From: Oscillatoriales cyanobacterium SM2_2_1 | GTDB taxonomy: Bacteria; Cyanobacteriota; Cyanobacteriia; Pseudanabaenales; Pseudanabaenaceae | Direction of reading: 5' to 3' | Assembly: GCA_012031145.1 (NCBI GenBank) | Contig: JAAUUH010000001.1 | Span: forward strand, 1-64,000 | DNA length: 64,000 bases | In this document: positions 34,070-43,286 of the stretch, one piece after another | Layout of the letters: each line of letters starts with the position of its first letter | How positions within the stretch are numbered: the stretch's first letter is position 1 | The notes under the pieces: model-generated | Seen by the model: the letters and a program-made list of their open reading frames with translations, nothing else | What the model was told of the DNA's origin: nothing | Database searches by the model: none | Made by a program: the position numbers and the translations under genes

Positions 34070-35038
34070 TCAGATTGAGAAAAGGGAACCTAAAAAGGTC
34101 ATCTGCCCTGCTAAGAGAAACAAATAGATCACCGCTCGCCGCTGAAAAATGGTCAGAATCAGCCCGATCGCCTTAAGGTCAATCATGGGCCCAAACACCA
34201 AAAAACTCAGCAGCGAGCCGGTGGTAAAAATTCCGGCAAAGGAAAGCGCAAAGAACGCATCCACCGTCGAGCAAATTGACACCACCGCCGCCAAGGTCAT
34301 CATCGCCAAAATAGACGTGATCGGCCCCTGTCCCAAGCCTACGATCACATCCCGGGGCACCCACACTTGGACGATCGCCGCAATGGCACTGCCAAATATT
34401 AAAATCGCGCCCAACTCTCGCAGCTCCACTAGGGTATTAGTCAAAAACATCCTCCAGCGCTCCTCTTGGGGCGCGCAAACCGGACTGAGGGTCTGCTCTA
34501 AGGTCTTTTTTTCCTCGCCAACAAAGAAGGTTCCCGTGAGGCGGTCCAATGACTTAGGAACCTCAGCAGCACTGGCGATCGCCATGGCCAAGCGAGGTTG
34601 CAGCAGGGGACGGATGTCCTTTTGGACACTGAAAATTGTCCCCGTGGTCACCGCCACCACCAAAGACAGCACCACGCGCCACAGCACCAACTCTGGCTGG
34701 TCCCGAAACGCCGTCCATGTCGCCCAAATCACAATGGGGTTAATGGTTGGTGCGGCCAGCAGAAAAGCCACCGCCACCGAGGCGGGTGCCCCCTGGGTCA
34801 ACAATCGTCGCGCCACCGGCACGTTGCCACACTCACAGACCGGAAACAAAAAACCAATGAGGCTACCGGTCAGTGCCCCCAAGAACGGATGACGAGGAAT
34901 GGCACGGATCAGCCGACCTTCATCTACAAACACCATGAGTGCCCCCGAAAGCATGACCCCCAGCAGCAAAAATGGAATTGCCTCCACCAAAAGGCTTAAA
35001 AATAGCGTAAACGCACTCTGAAACTGGCCCATGGGCAC
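34070..35038 (-). CDS. Permease of the UPF0718/DUF318 family
   Basis: IGFLFPVCECGNVPVARRLLTQGAPASVAVAFLLAAPTINPIV. Confidence 0.85.
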   Translation of the reverse strand: MPMGQFQSAFTLFLSLLVEAIPFLLLGVMLSGALMVFVDEGRLIRAIPRHPFLGALTGSLIGFLFPVCECGNVPVARRLLTQGAPASVAVAFLLAAPTINPIVIWATWTAFRDQPELVLWRVVLSLVVAVTTGTIFSVQKDIRPLLQPRLAMAIASAAEVPKSLDRLTGTFFVGEEKKTLEQTLSPVCAPQEERWRMFLTNTLVELRELGAILIFGSAIAAIVQVWVPRDVIVGLGQGPITSILAMMTLAAVVSICSTVDAFFALSFAGIFTTGSLLSFLVFGPMIDLKAIGLILTIFQRRAVIYLFLLAGQMTFLGSLFSI

Positions 35039-36789
35039 CTACGCCGCCATCATTTCTAACGCATAGAGACTAGCATAGAGCCCATTGGTTGCCACCAAGT
35101 CTTCGTGGGAGCCTATCTCCACCAGTTCCCCTTTTTTTAGCACCAAAATCACATCGCTATGGCGAATGGTGGAAAGGCGATGGGCGATGGTAATGGCTGT
35201 GCGATCGCGCAGTAGCACCTCTAAGGCCTGCTGAACCGTATATTCCGTAGACACATCTAGGCTGGCCGTAGCCTCATCGAGGATTAAAATCCGTGGCTGT
35301 CGAATCGCCGCCCGAGCCAGGGCCAGCAACTGCTTTTGTCCACCCGAAAGGTTGGTGCCCCGTTGCCGTACCGAGGTCTGGTACCCATCGGCCAAGCCAG
35401 CAATAAAATCGTGGACATTGACACTCTTGGCTGCCGCCATCACCTGCTCTAGGTCGTACTCTTCCCCTAGGGTAACGTTGTCCACCACCGTCCCGGAAAA
35501 CAAAAATGCATCCTGCAAAATCACCCCCACACAGCGACGCAGTTCCATTTGCGTGAGGTCACGAATGTCCACGCCATCAATCAAAATTCGTCCACGGCTA
35601 GGCTCATACAAGCGAGTCAGCAGACGGATGATCGAACTTTTGCCCGCCCCCGTCGGACCGACGATCGCCACCTTTTGCCCCGGCTGAATCACGAAATTGA
35701 GATCCCTCAGCACATATTCATCGGGCTTGTAACCAAACCAAACTCCCTCAAAGCGCACCTCGCCCCGCCCATGACCGGGTAAGGTCTGGGGATGTTCGGG
35801 ATCACGAATTTCAATCGGTTCATTGAGGATCGCCGTGATCCGCTCGATGGCCGTAAACCCCGACTGCAGCACCGTAAACTTTTCCGCCAACTGGCGCAGG
35901 GGGTCGAAAATCTGCCGGGCAAACAAGACAAACGCCGATAATTCCCCAAAGGTGATCTGCCGGTTGGCCACCTGACCGCCACCCAGCCACAGCACCCCGG
36001 CGATCGCCACCAATGAAATCCACTCTAGGGTTGCCGACACAGCGGAGTCGTGGAAATGGTACGGTTGACCTCCTCCATGTAGTCGGCATTGACCCGCCGA
36101 TGCATCTGGGCATTGAGTCGCCCCCGCCCAAAAAGCTGCACAACATTGACGCCAATAATATTTTCCTGAACGATGGAATTGAGTTCGGAGAGGCGATCGC
36201 GGGCCTTAAAGTTGGCTTTGCGGTACTCGCGCTGAAAATAAATAATCAGTCCCGTCACCGGTACCACCAGCAGCAGCAACAGCAGCGCCAGATCCCAGCG
36301 CAGGGAAAACATGAAAATCGTCGTTACCACCAAGGAGGCAATATCACTGAGAATGCCTACCGCCCCAGTAGCAAACACATCCCCCAACGCCTCCACATCG
36401 CTGGTGAGGCGGGTGATCAACTTCCCTACGGGCGTGCGATCAAAATAACTAGTCGAAAGCAACGTCACATGGCGAAACAAGTCATCACGAATATCCGCCG
36501 TGATCTTTTGCCCCACCTCTTGAACAATGTAGGACTGCCATCCCTGAAAGGCAAACCGCACAACTAGGGTCAGAAGCACCCAAACACACACCCAACGGAA
36601 TCCCGCCAAGTCTCCCTGTTGAATCGGCCCGTCAATGCCCTGCTGCACCAACATAGGCTGGATGCCAAAGCTGATGGCCACGGGCACCAAAAGACCAAAG
36701 GACAGCAGAAACTGAGGCCACTGCCGCTTGAGGTAGGGCACCAAAAGCAACAACAGCCCAAAATCATTCGTTTTAGCCAATGGGGTCAC
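35039..36789 (-). CDS. ABC transporter, fused TMD-NBD, frameshifted near 36050; GTG start
   Basis: VAIVGPTGAGKSSIIRLLTRLYEP; NLSGGQKQLLALARA; ILDEATASLD; one base restores RTISTDSAVSATLEWISL. Confidence 0.9.
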
Positions 36790-36796
36790 CGGAGGA

Positions 36797-36913
36797 TTAC
36801 TCCAAGTCCTTGCTGCCGGGGTTCCGGGAGGGGTCGCTGTTAAGGAAGCCAAACACAAAGAGGCTTACAAAAAAGATCACGACGATATAAACGACAATTT
36901 TAAGCGTCAGCAT
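36797..36913 (-). CDS. psbI: Photosystem II reaction center protein PsbI (38 aa)
   Basis: Hand translation [38 protein letters not shown]; not in the supplied ORF track. Confidence 0.93.
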   Translation of the reverse strand: MLTLKIVVYIVVIFFVSLFVFGFLNSDPSRNPGSKDLE

Positions 36914-37024
36914 GGAAAAAGATTCTCCTCAAGGGCTTTTTATCGGGAATGGCACCATTCTATCGAATAACATCGGACAGCAAACCGTTACATTTGCTTT
37001 ACATTTGAGGGGAAGTCTCTGAGC

Positions 37025-38074
37025 GTGATGATGTCACCCGATTCCTACCAGCCTCCCTTGCTCCTCAAAAACGGCTTGGCCATGACCCTCTATGCCGCTC
37101 TTAAGGCCAGTCAGCGATGGCAAACAACGATCGCCCTTCCGGAGCCCCCCTACTATTCCTGCGTCTTTGCGGGGGCGGGTGGGGTGCCGATTTTTGGCAA
37201 AATGGCCCTGCCAGAGCGGGCCCGGGCGACGATCGTGGCCACCTATGGGATCACGGGCACCCTAGAGAACCAGTGGTATCTATCGCTGTTGGGACGTAAG
37301 GCCTATGCCCAAGGCTATGGGGTGGTGCTGTTCGATTGGCGGGCCCACGGACACACGGCGGTGCTCTCCCCGACCCTCACCTCCGATGGGCTGCACGAGG
37401 GGGAAGATTTTGTCCGCATTGCTGCTCAAGCTCAGAAGCTGGGCTTTCCGGCTCCTTTTTGGTTCTCGGGCTACTCCCTCGGAGGGCAGTTGGCCCTGTG
37501 GGCTGTGGCCTACGGGCAGAATCGTGAACTGGGGTTGCCCCTCGATCCGGCGGACGTGGGGGGCGGTTTTGTGATTTGTCCTAACTTGGATTCGGAGCGA
37601 TCGCTGTCCTATATCGTGGGGCATCCCCTGGGGCGACGGCTGGAGCAATCCGTAGCTAAGGAGTTAGGACGGCTGGCGGCCGAGCTGTCGACCTACCACC
37701 CCGAGTCCTTCGATCCGGCGGCGATCGCCCGGGCTAAGACCATTTGGGGCTTCGATCATGAGCTTACGATTGGCCAGTTGGGCTTTGCAACTGTGTCGGA
37801 CTACTATACGGCCACCAATGGGCTGCGGCTTTTGCCTACTTTGACAAAACCAGTCTTTTTGCTCTATGCCGCCGACGACCCCATGTTCGATCCGGCGATT
37901 GTCTCGGATTTGCGTCGCCTTGCTCCCCAAAGCCCCCATCTCTCCCTGCATGTCACAGACCATGGCGGTCATGTGGGATATATCAGCAGTGAAGCCTGTC
38001 AACGAACTTGGGGCGATCCCGACCAGTGGTGGGCCTGGAACCGCGCCCTAGACTGGCTGGAGCCCCAGGGGTAA
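37025..38074 (+). CDS. YheT-like alpha/beta hydrolase
   Basis: VVLFDWRAHGHTAVLSPTLTSDGLHEGEDFVRIA; FWFSGYSLGGQLAL; DHGGHVGYI. Confidence 0.85.
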   Translation: MMMSPDSYQPPLLLKNGLAMTLYAALKASQRWQTTIALPEPPYYSCVFAGAGGVPIFGKMALPERARATIVATYGITGTLENQWYLSLLGRKAYAQGYGVVLFDWRAHGHTAVLSPTLTSDGLHEGEDFVRIAAQAQKLGFPAPFWFSGYSLGGQLALWAVAYGQNRELGLPLDPADVGGGFVICPNLDSERSLSYIVGHPLGRRLEQSVAKELGRLAAELSTYHPESFDPAAIARAKTIWGFDHELTIGQLGFATVSDYYTATNGLRLLPTLTKPVFLLYAADDPMFDPAIVSDLRRLAPQSPHLSLHVTDHGGHVGYISSEACQRTWGDPDQWWAWNRALDWLEPQG

Positions 38075-38133
38075 AAAACTAGATTTAGCGTTTATCTATG
38101 GTAAAGTGACCGAGAAGAACACTACGTCTGATT

Positions 38134-38719
38134 ATGGTTGCACAAATCAAAGCCGACCGCTCGCCCGCAACACTCCTCCCTGTTCAACGAGGCAAAGCGC
38201 CCATGCACATCATTACTGCGCCCCATCGCTCCCTCTATGCAGAAGTCAAGGCCCAGGCCTTGCGGTTGGCCGGCCAAGGCACTCCAGTTCTAATTGTGGA
38301 ATTTTTTCAGGGCGGGGCTCAGCAGGGGCTGGCATTACCGCGCGTCCTTGGGCAGAACCTAACTTGGATGCGCTGCAACACCCAGCGTCGCCTGGATCGG
38401 CTCCCTCCCGATACCCCCCCTCACCGATGCCGAAACCAGCTCCTTTCAAGCCCTGTGGCAAGTGACCCGCCAAGCGCTCAGCGATGGCACCTTTGAGCTG
38501 TTCATTCTCGACGAACTGGATCGGGCGATCGCTCGCCACCTGATCACCGAAGCCGAGCTATTGTCCAGTCTTGACGCCCGTTCTGAACGGGTAGAAGTGA
38601 TTCTCACCGGCACCGCTATGCCCCAAAACCTTCTAGAGCAGGCCGATCAGGTTACCCATTACCGCAATTTCAAAGGATGTGCAGGGGAATCCAAGCTAGG
38701 GGCAACGCCGCCAGCATAG
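38134..38719 (+). CDS. CobO/CobA-like corrinoid adenosyltransferase family (P-loop), frameshifted near 38414-38420
   Basis: Second frame FELFILDELDRAIARHLITEAELL...VEVILTGTAMPQNLLEQADQVT; removing one C from the C7 run restores the frame. Confidence 0.75.
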
Positions 38720-39548
38720 ATTCCAGAGGCTCTAGATATGGCCAACGGCAAGCGTCCTGAATTTCGTCTGGCGACCGTAACATAGCCTTGATGCGCTCTT
38801 CGAGGCGATCGCCCACCGCCGCGCAGACACCGCTTTTTTGATCAGCAATTCGACGGGTCAAAACTGGGGATGCCATAGCATGAAGGTGCTGCTGCACCAA
38901 CACCAAAGCTTCGGCTAGCAATAACCCACTAGTTTGGGCTTGGGCAAAGCGATCCGCCCGCACCTCCTGCTGAAATAGCATCTCTTGCCAGAGGGACTCA
39001 CCGTGGGGAAAACCCGGCGCACATCGCATCAACCATTCCCACACTTGGAACCACATTGGGTCACGGAACTGGCCGTGGCCCGCTTCGTGGGCCAACACCG
39101 CCTTCAAATGTTCTGGCGACAGCAAATCCACCATGCCGCGACTGATTACAATGCGCGATCGCCACAGCCCGACTTGGGCCGCCCATGGCATTGACTCCTC
39201 CCACAGCCAGACGGAATAGCCCTGCACCACCGCCGGAGTCGTCATCCGCTGCCAAAGCTCGCGGGCTTGCCCCGCCCGCAACAATATCCGTAGTCCCTGC
39301 AGACCAGCCCACAGCAGCCAACCCCAGGCCCACCAGCCGCTGAATGACCCCAACCACCCCGCCGCACAGTGGATGCCCATGAGGTGACCGTGGGGGCCCA
39401 TACCCACGATGGCGATCGCCGTACAGGTGAGCCACACTGCGGGAAATATCAGCAGTCCCAACACCCGCTTCCTTCCAAAGGAGGGAGCGCCCCAATGGCG
39501 TACCATCCAGGGAACCCAGAGCCCCAAAATCACCAGCATCCCATGCAT
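38670..39548 (-). CDS. M56-family membrane metalloprotease, PetP-like candidate
   Basis: VLAHEAGHGQFRDP HExxH motif, several TM segments; adjacent to BlaI-type regulator. Confidence 0.85.
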   Translation of the reverse strand: MHGMLVILGLWVPWMVRHWGAPSFGRKRVLGLLIFPAVWLTCTAIAIVGMGPHGHLMGIHCAAGWLGSFSGWWAWGWLLWAGLQGLRILLRAGQARELWQRMTTPAVVQGYSVWLWEESMPWAAQVGLWRSRIVISRGMVDLLSPEHLKAVLAHEAGHGQFRDPMWFQVWEWLMRCAPGFPHGESLWQEMLFQQEVRADRFAQAQTSGLLLAEALVLVQQHLHAMASPVLTRRIADQKSGVCAAVGDRLEERIKAMLRSPDEIQDACRWPYLEPLESMLAALPLAWIPLHIL

Positions 39549-39976
39549 CAGGACTTTTCCTCCCGCGCTTGTGCTGCCCGTAGGGCTTGCAACTGCTGGG
39601 CGATCGCCGCTAATTTATCGACACTAGCCGCATCCATCTCCGAGGCAAAGGTCGCAACCGCCGCCTCATTGCCCACGGCCAAAAAGCGATGTAACTGCTG
39701 ATAGGCTTCTAGGGCTTGGGTTTCTTGGGCCGAAATTAACGCCCGCCACACCAGCGATCGCCCCTGCTTTTCCACTGCCAGCCAGCCTTTCTTCTCCAGC
39801 CGCCGCAGGACAGTCGTCAAGGAACTGTAGGCCAATTCTCGCTCCGGATCCGCCAATAGCTGCTCATAGATCTCTTTAACCGACGGAGCCCCCAATCGCC
39901 ACACCCATTCCAAAACCTCACGCTCTAGGTGACCAAGGGATAACTTGTGGGGACGGTGAAAGGGGAATGCTGCCAT
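39548..39976 (-). CDS. BlaI/MecI/CopY-family repressor, PetR-like candidate
   Basis: LGHLEREVLEWVWRLGAPSVKEIYEQLLADPERELAYSSLTTVLRRLEKKGWL. Confidence 0.9.
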   Translation of the reverse strand: MAAFPFHRPHKLSLGHLEREVLEWVWRLGAPSVKEIYEQLLADPERELAYSSLTTVLRRLEKKGWLAVEKQGRSLVWRALISAQETQALEAYQQLHRFLAVGNEAAVATFASEMDAASVDKLAAIAQQLQALRAAQAREEKS

Positions 39977-40124
39977 AGAACCATCAGGATCAAATAAGTG
40001 ACATGTCTACCATCTTGGCAAATATTTGGGTCAATTGTTTGGGTCAGGGGCGATCGGAACCGCGATTTTTTTCCAGTCCGCCTATGTCTTAGGATCTTTT
40101 CGGGTTTTCCATTGCCTAAGCCTC

Positions 40125-40709
40125 CTAGCGGCGGAGTTTCACGCCACGGGGAACCGTAACCCCATGGCTGCGATGGAAATCATCCTGCACCTTGGCAGTC
40201 AAGCTTTTAGAAACCCGCTTGACCACAAAGGCTAGGACGCCATCACCGGTATTTTGAATCGATTCCTGGGGCAATTTAAGAATAAAGGATGGAAACTGGA
40301 GCGTTACCGTCAGATCCAAGTCCCACTCTATGGCGGTCATGGGCCCCTTTTCGGCACCATCTATCACCAAGGGTTGCTCGAGAAGCCGCATCTCCGCCTG
40401 AAAGTCCACCTCATAGCCCTGGGGCTCTTGGTCGGGAATGGGAATGGTGCGAATGCGATAGATGCCGTTTTCTTGGGGCAGCAGGTCAAGCCCAACCCGA
40501 GGATCCACATAAAACCCGAAGGCTCCCACCCGTCCCACCCCCATGGCATAGCCCGTAGCTCCGATGGGATCGGCCCGGAAGGGCTTAGCACAACGACGGA
40601 ACCAGCCCTCGTGGCGATCAAGGTATTCCATAACGGTCGCTTGGGGAGACAGCAAATCCATATGTCCCACATAGTGGTTACGAAATACGGTTGGCTGCGG
40701 CTCGGTCAT
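40125..40709 (-). CDS. DUF1997-family protein
   Basis: Cyanobacterial DUF1997-like sequence, FGFYVDPRVGLDLLPQENGIYRI. Confidence 0.75.
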   Translation of the reverse strand: MTEPQPTVFRNHYVGHMDLLSPQATVMEYLDRHEGWFRRCAKPFRADPIGATGYAMGVGRVGAFGFYVDPRVGLDLLPQENGIYRIRTIPIPDQEPQGYEVDFQAEMRLLEQPLVIDGAEKGPMTAIEWDLDLTVTLQFPSFILKLPQESIQNTGDGVLAFVVKRVSKSLTAKVQDDFHRSHGVTVPRGVKLRR

Positions 40710-40730
40710 GGTAAGAGAGCAAAGAGATCG

Positions 40731-41801
40731 TCAGCATTGTGACACACTTCTCCCAGCATCTCCCAGTATGTAGACGCGGTTACGCCCCAGCTCCTTGGCA
40801 CGATAAAGGGCGTAGTCGGCGGAGGTAATCAATATCGCTGGTTCTGAGTTGGGCACCGGTTGCAAGGTGGCCACGCCGATACTAATCGTCACATGGTGGG
40901 CGATCGCCGAATCCTCATGGAGAATCTGGAGTTGTGCCACCTGTTGACGCATCTGCTCGGCGATCACCGCTGCCCCCGACGTATCGGTGTTGGGCATGAG
41001 GATGGCAAATTCCTCACCGCCATAGCGGGCCACCAAGTCGGCCGGACGACGCACCGCCTCCCGCAGTGCCCCAGCTACCCGCTGCAAGCAGTGATCGCCC
41101 TCTAGGTGTCCATAGGTGTCGTTATAGTTCTTAAAAAAATCAATGTCGCACATCAACAGGGATAGGGGAGACTGCTCCCGGGTCAGACGGAGCCACTCTT
41201 GATGGAGTTGCTGATCGAACCGTCGGCGATTGGCCACCTCGGTCAGCCCATCCTGATGGGCCAGTCGCTGGAATTCATCATTGGCCCCTTGCAAGGCCTG
41301 CTCCACTTCCCGCCGCTGCTGAATCTCTTGGCGGAGGAGTTCATTTTGGGATTCCAATTGTTTTTGCAGCCGTCGCAGGGAGAGCTGGTTTTCGATTCGC
41401 GCCATCACCTCCGCCATCTGAAAGGGACGGGAGAGGTAATCAACCCCCCCGGACTCAAAGGCTCTCACCTGGGTAAGCACATCATCACGTCCGCCCATAA
41501 AAATAATAGGGATAGACTGGGTGACCGGTTCAGACTTGAGGTGATCACACAGCACAAACCCATCGATGGTCGGCATCCGGGTATCTACGACGATCAGATC
41601 GGGCAACACGTCTAAGGCTTCCTGCCATGCCTCCATCCCATCCCGGACGCAGATGACCCGGTAACCGCGTCGCAGTAGCAGGTTGGACAGCAACCGCAGG
41701 CTATGGGGATTTGGGTCAGCCACCAGAATTTGCTCTCTGGCGGGAGCTTCGTCCGGAGGGCAAATCATAGGGATCCTGAGAGGTGCGGTGGCAGTGGTCA
41801 T
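40731..41801 (-). CDS. REC-GGDEF diguanylate cyclase
   Basis: LVADPNPHSLRLLSNLLLRRGYRV, VDTRMPTIDGF; RYGGEEFAILMP. Confidence 0.93.
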   Translation of the reverse strand: MTTATAPLRIPMICPPDEAPAREQILVADPNPHSLRLLSNLLLRRGYRVICVRDGMEAWQEALDVLPDLIVVDTRMPTIDGFVLCDHLKSEPVTQSIPIIFMGGRDDVLTQVRAFESGGVDYLSRPFQMAEVMARIENQLSLRRLQKQLESQNELLRQEIQQRREVEQALQGANDEFQRLAHQDGLTEVANRRRFDQQLHQEWLRLTREQSPLSLLMCDIDFFKNYNDTYGHLEGDHCLQRVAGALREAVRRPADLVARYGGEEFAILMPNTDTSGAAVIAEQMRQQVAQLQILHEDSAIAHHVTISIGVATLQPVPNSEPAILITSADYALYRAKELGRNRVYILGDAGRSVSQC

Positions 41802-42083
41802 GGGCGACTCCGATGGCAGGGCACAGGAAAAGTTTGGAATTGTAACACGTTGAGTAATGTTAAGAACCGCTCGAGGCAAATGCCAAGGGTTTTATAAGTT
41901 CTTAAGGTGTCCAGAGTTACATGCAGCCAAATTCTTGATGAATTATGACCCAAGAGTCAAGAAAAGGTTCGTAATCCAAGTCTTAGTGCCCTATTGATTT
42001 ATTTTGCCCGTTTTTCTCTGTTAGTAGCCAAGAATACGAAAATCAACAGAAAAATAGCAGTTTTTATGGGGTCGGTGGTGCCC

Positions 42084-42659
42084 CTAGGGCTGGCTAGCGG
42101 GTTTTCGCGGTGGGGGAGTTGGTTGGGCGGCACGGGGGCGGCGTGGGGTGGGAGCGGTGGGCACGGCTTGGGTTTGGAGCCCGCCGAAAAAGTCTTGGGC
42201 CTTGAGGAAACTGAAGTAGCCGATAGTGGCCATGATGGCGATCGCCCCGGCAATGGTCATGAGGGTTTCCAGCTCCTCGGGCAGCCCGTAGTAGCTTCGG
42301 TAGGGGTCGATGGCGCAGAGGTGATCCTGCTCCCGGGCAGCAAGGGGACGTCGGAAGCGCAACCGATGGTTGTCAAGTTTTTCAAGCAAAATCCAGCCTG
42401 CCTGGGCTTCTTCTTGGCAGACCCGTCTCAGGGTTTTAATCCCTCGAAAACCGTTGCCACTGGTGCGGAGTATTTTGAACTCCCACCCCTTGGCCTGTTC
42501 CGCCGGGGGCATGGTGTCGTAGCGGGTAAGCTGTTCCTCTTCGTGGAGTTCTTGTTGCATTTTGTGTTTGCGCGATCGCCAAATTCGGTTCAATATCACC
42601 AACTGTATGCCGACATCAACGGTGAGAACGCTGAGCATCAGGGCGCTTAGGGGAACCAT
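42084..42659 (-). CDS. Hypothetical membrane protein
   Basis: N- and C-terminal hydrophobic segments, Pro-rich tail. Confidence 0.6.
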   Translation of the reverse strand: MVPLSALMLSVLTVDVGIQLVILNRIWRSRKHKMQQELHEEEQLTRYDTMPPAEQAKGWEFKILRTSGNGFRGIKTLRRVCQEEAQAGWILLEKLDNHRLRFRRPLAAREQDHLCAIDPYRSYYGLPEELETLMTIAGAIAIMATIGYFSFLKAQDFFGGLQTQAVPTAPTPRRPRAAQPTPPPRKPASQP

Positions 42660-42670
42660 ACCAGCGAGCC

Positions 42671-42727
42671 GCCTAGAATTTGCTCATGAAACTAGAATTT
42701 TCTGATCAAACTAGAATTTTCTGATGA
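42671..42727. repeat. Three tandem 19-bp units upstream of the ssb-like gene
   Basis: gcctagaatttgctcatga / aactagaattttctgatca / aactagaattttctgatga. Confidence 0.85.
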
Positions 42728-42810
42728 AAACTTTAGCACCTGAAGTTGTTTCTAGCTTTAAGAAAATCAGAATGTTATTGTAGGCGGCAACAGGACTGTA
42801 GGAGAACCCG

Positions 42811-43253
42811 ATGAATTCTTGCATTCTCATGGCTGAGGTGGTGTCGGAACCGGAACTACGCCGCACTCCCGACAGTGGCAACGCGATCGCTCATTCATCG
42901 TCCATCTGCCATCTAACAAGGCGGAAGAAGCACCCCAAAAGCTGCGGGTGGTGGGTTGGAATAATTTGGCGGAGGAGATCATCAGCACCTACCACATGGG
43001 CGATCACGTGGTGATTGAAGGACGCCTACGGATTGACTCGGTGGATCGGGGCACCCACAAAGAGAAGCGGACAGAACTTGTGGCCCAGCGGATCCATGCG
43101 GTGTCAGGGCGATCGCCCATGGCCATGGGTTCCCCTACTAGCGGTGTTCATGTATTCTCCATGGGCGCCCCTTTGCCCGTGGCCCAACCCGCCTATACGC
43201 CCCCACCGGCACCGCAGCCAATGCCAGAATTTGATGACAACATTCCTTTTTAG
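42811..43253 (+). CDS. Single-stranded DNA-binding protein-like, frameshifted near 42885-42895
   Basis: MNSCILMAEVVSEPELRRTPDSGNAIA + RVVGWNNLAEEIISTYHMGDHVVIEGRLRID; one base restores the frame. Confidence 0.8.
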
Positions 43254-43286
43254 GTCAACTTCTTTGCATCCTGTTACAACCAAGCG

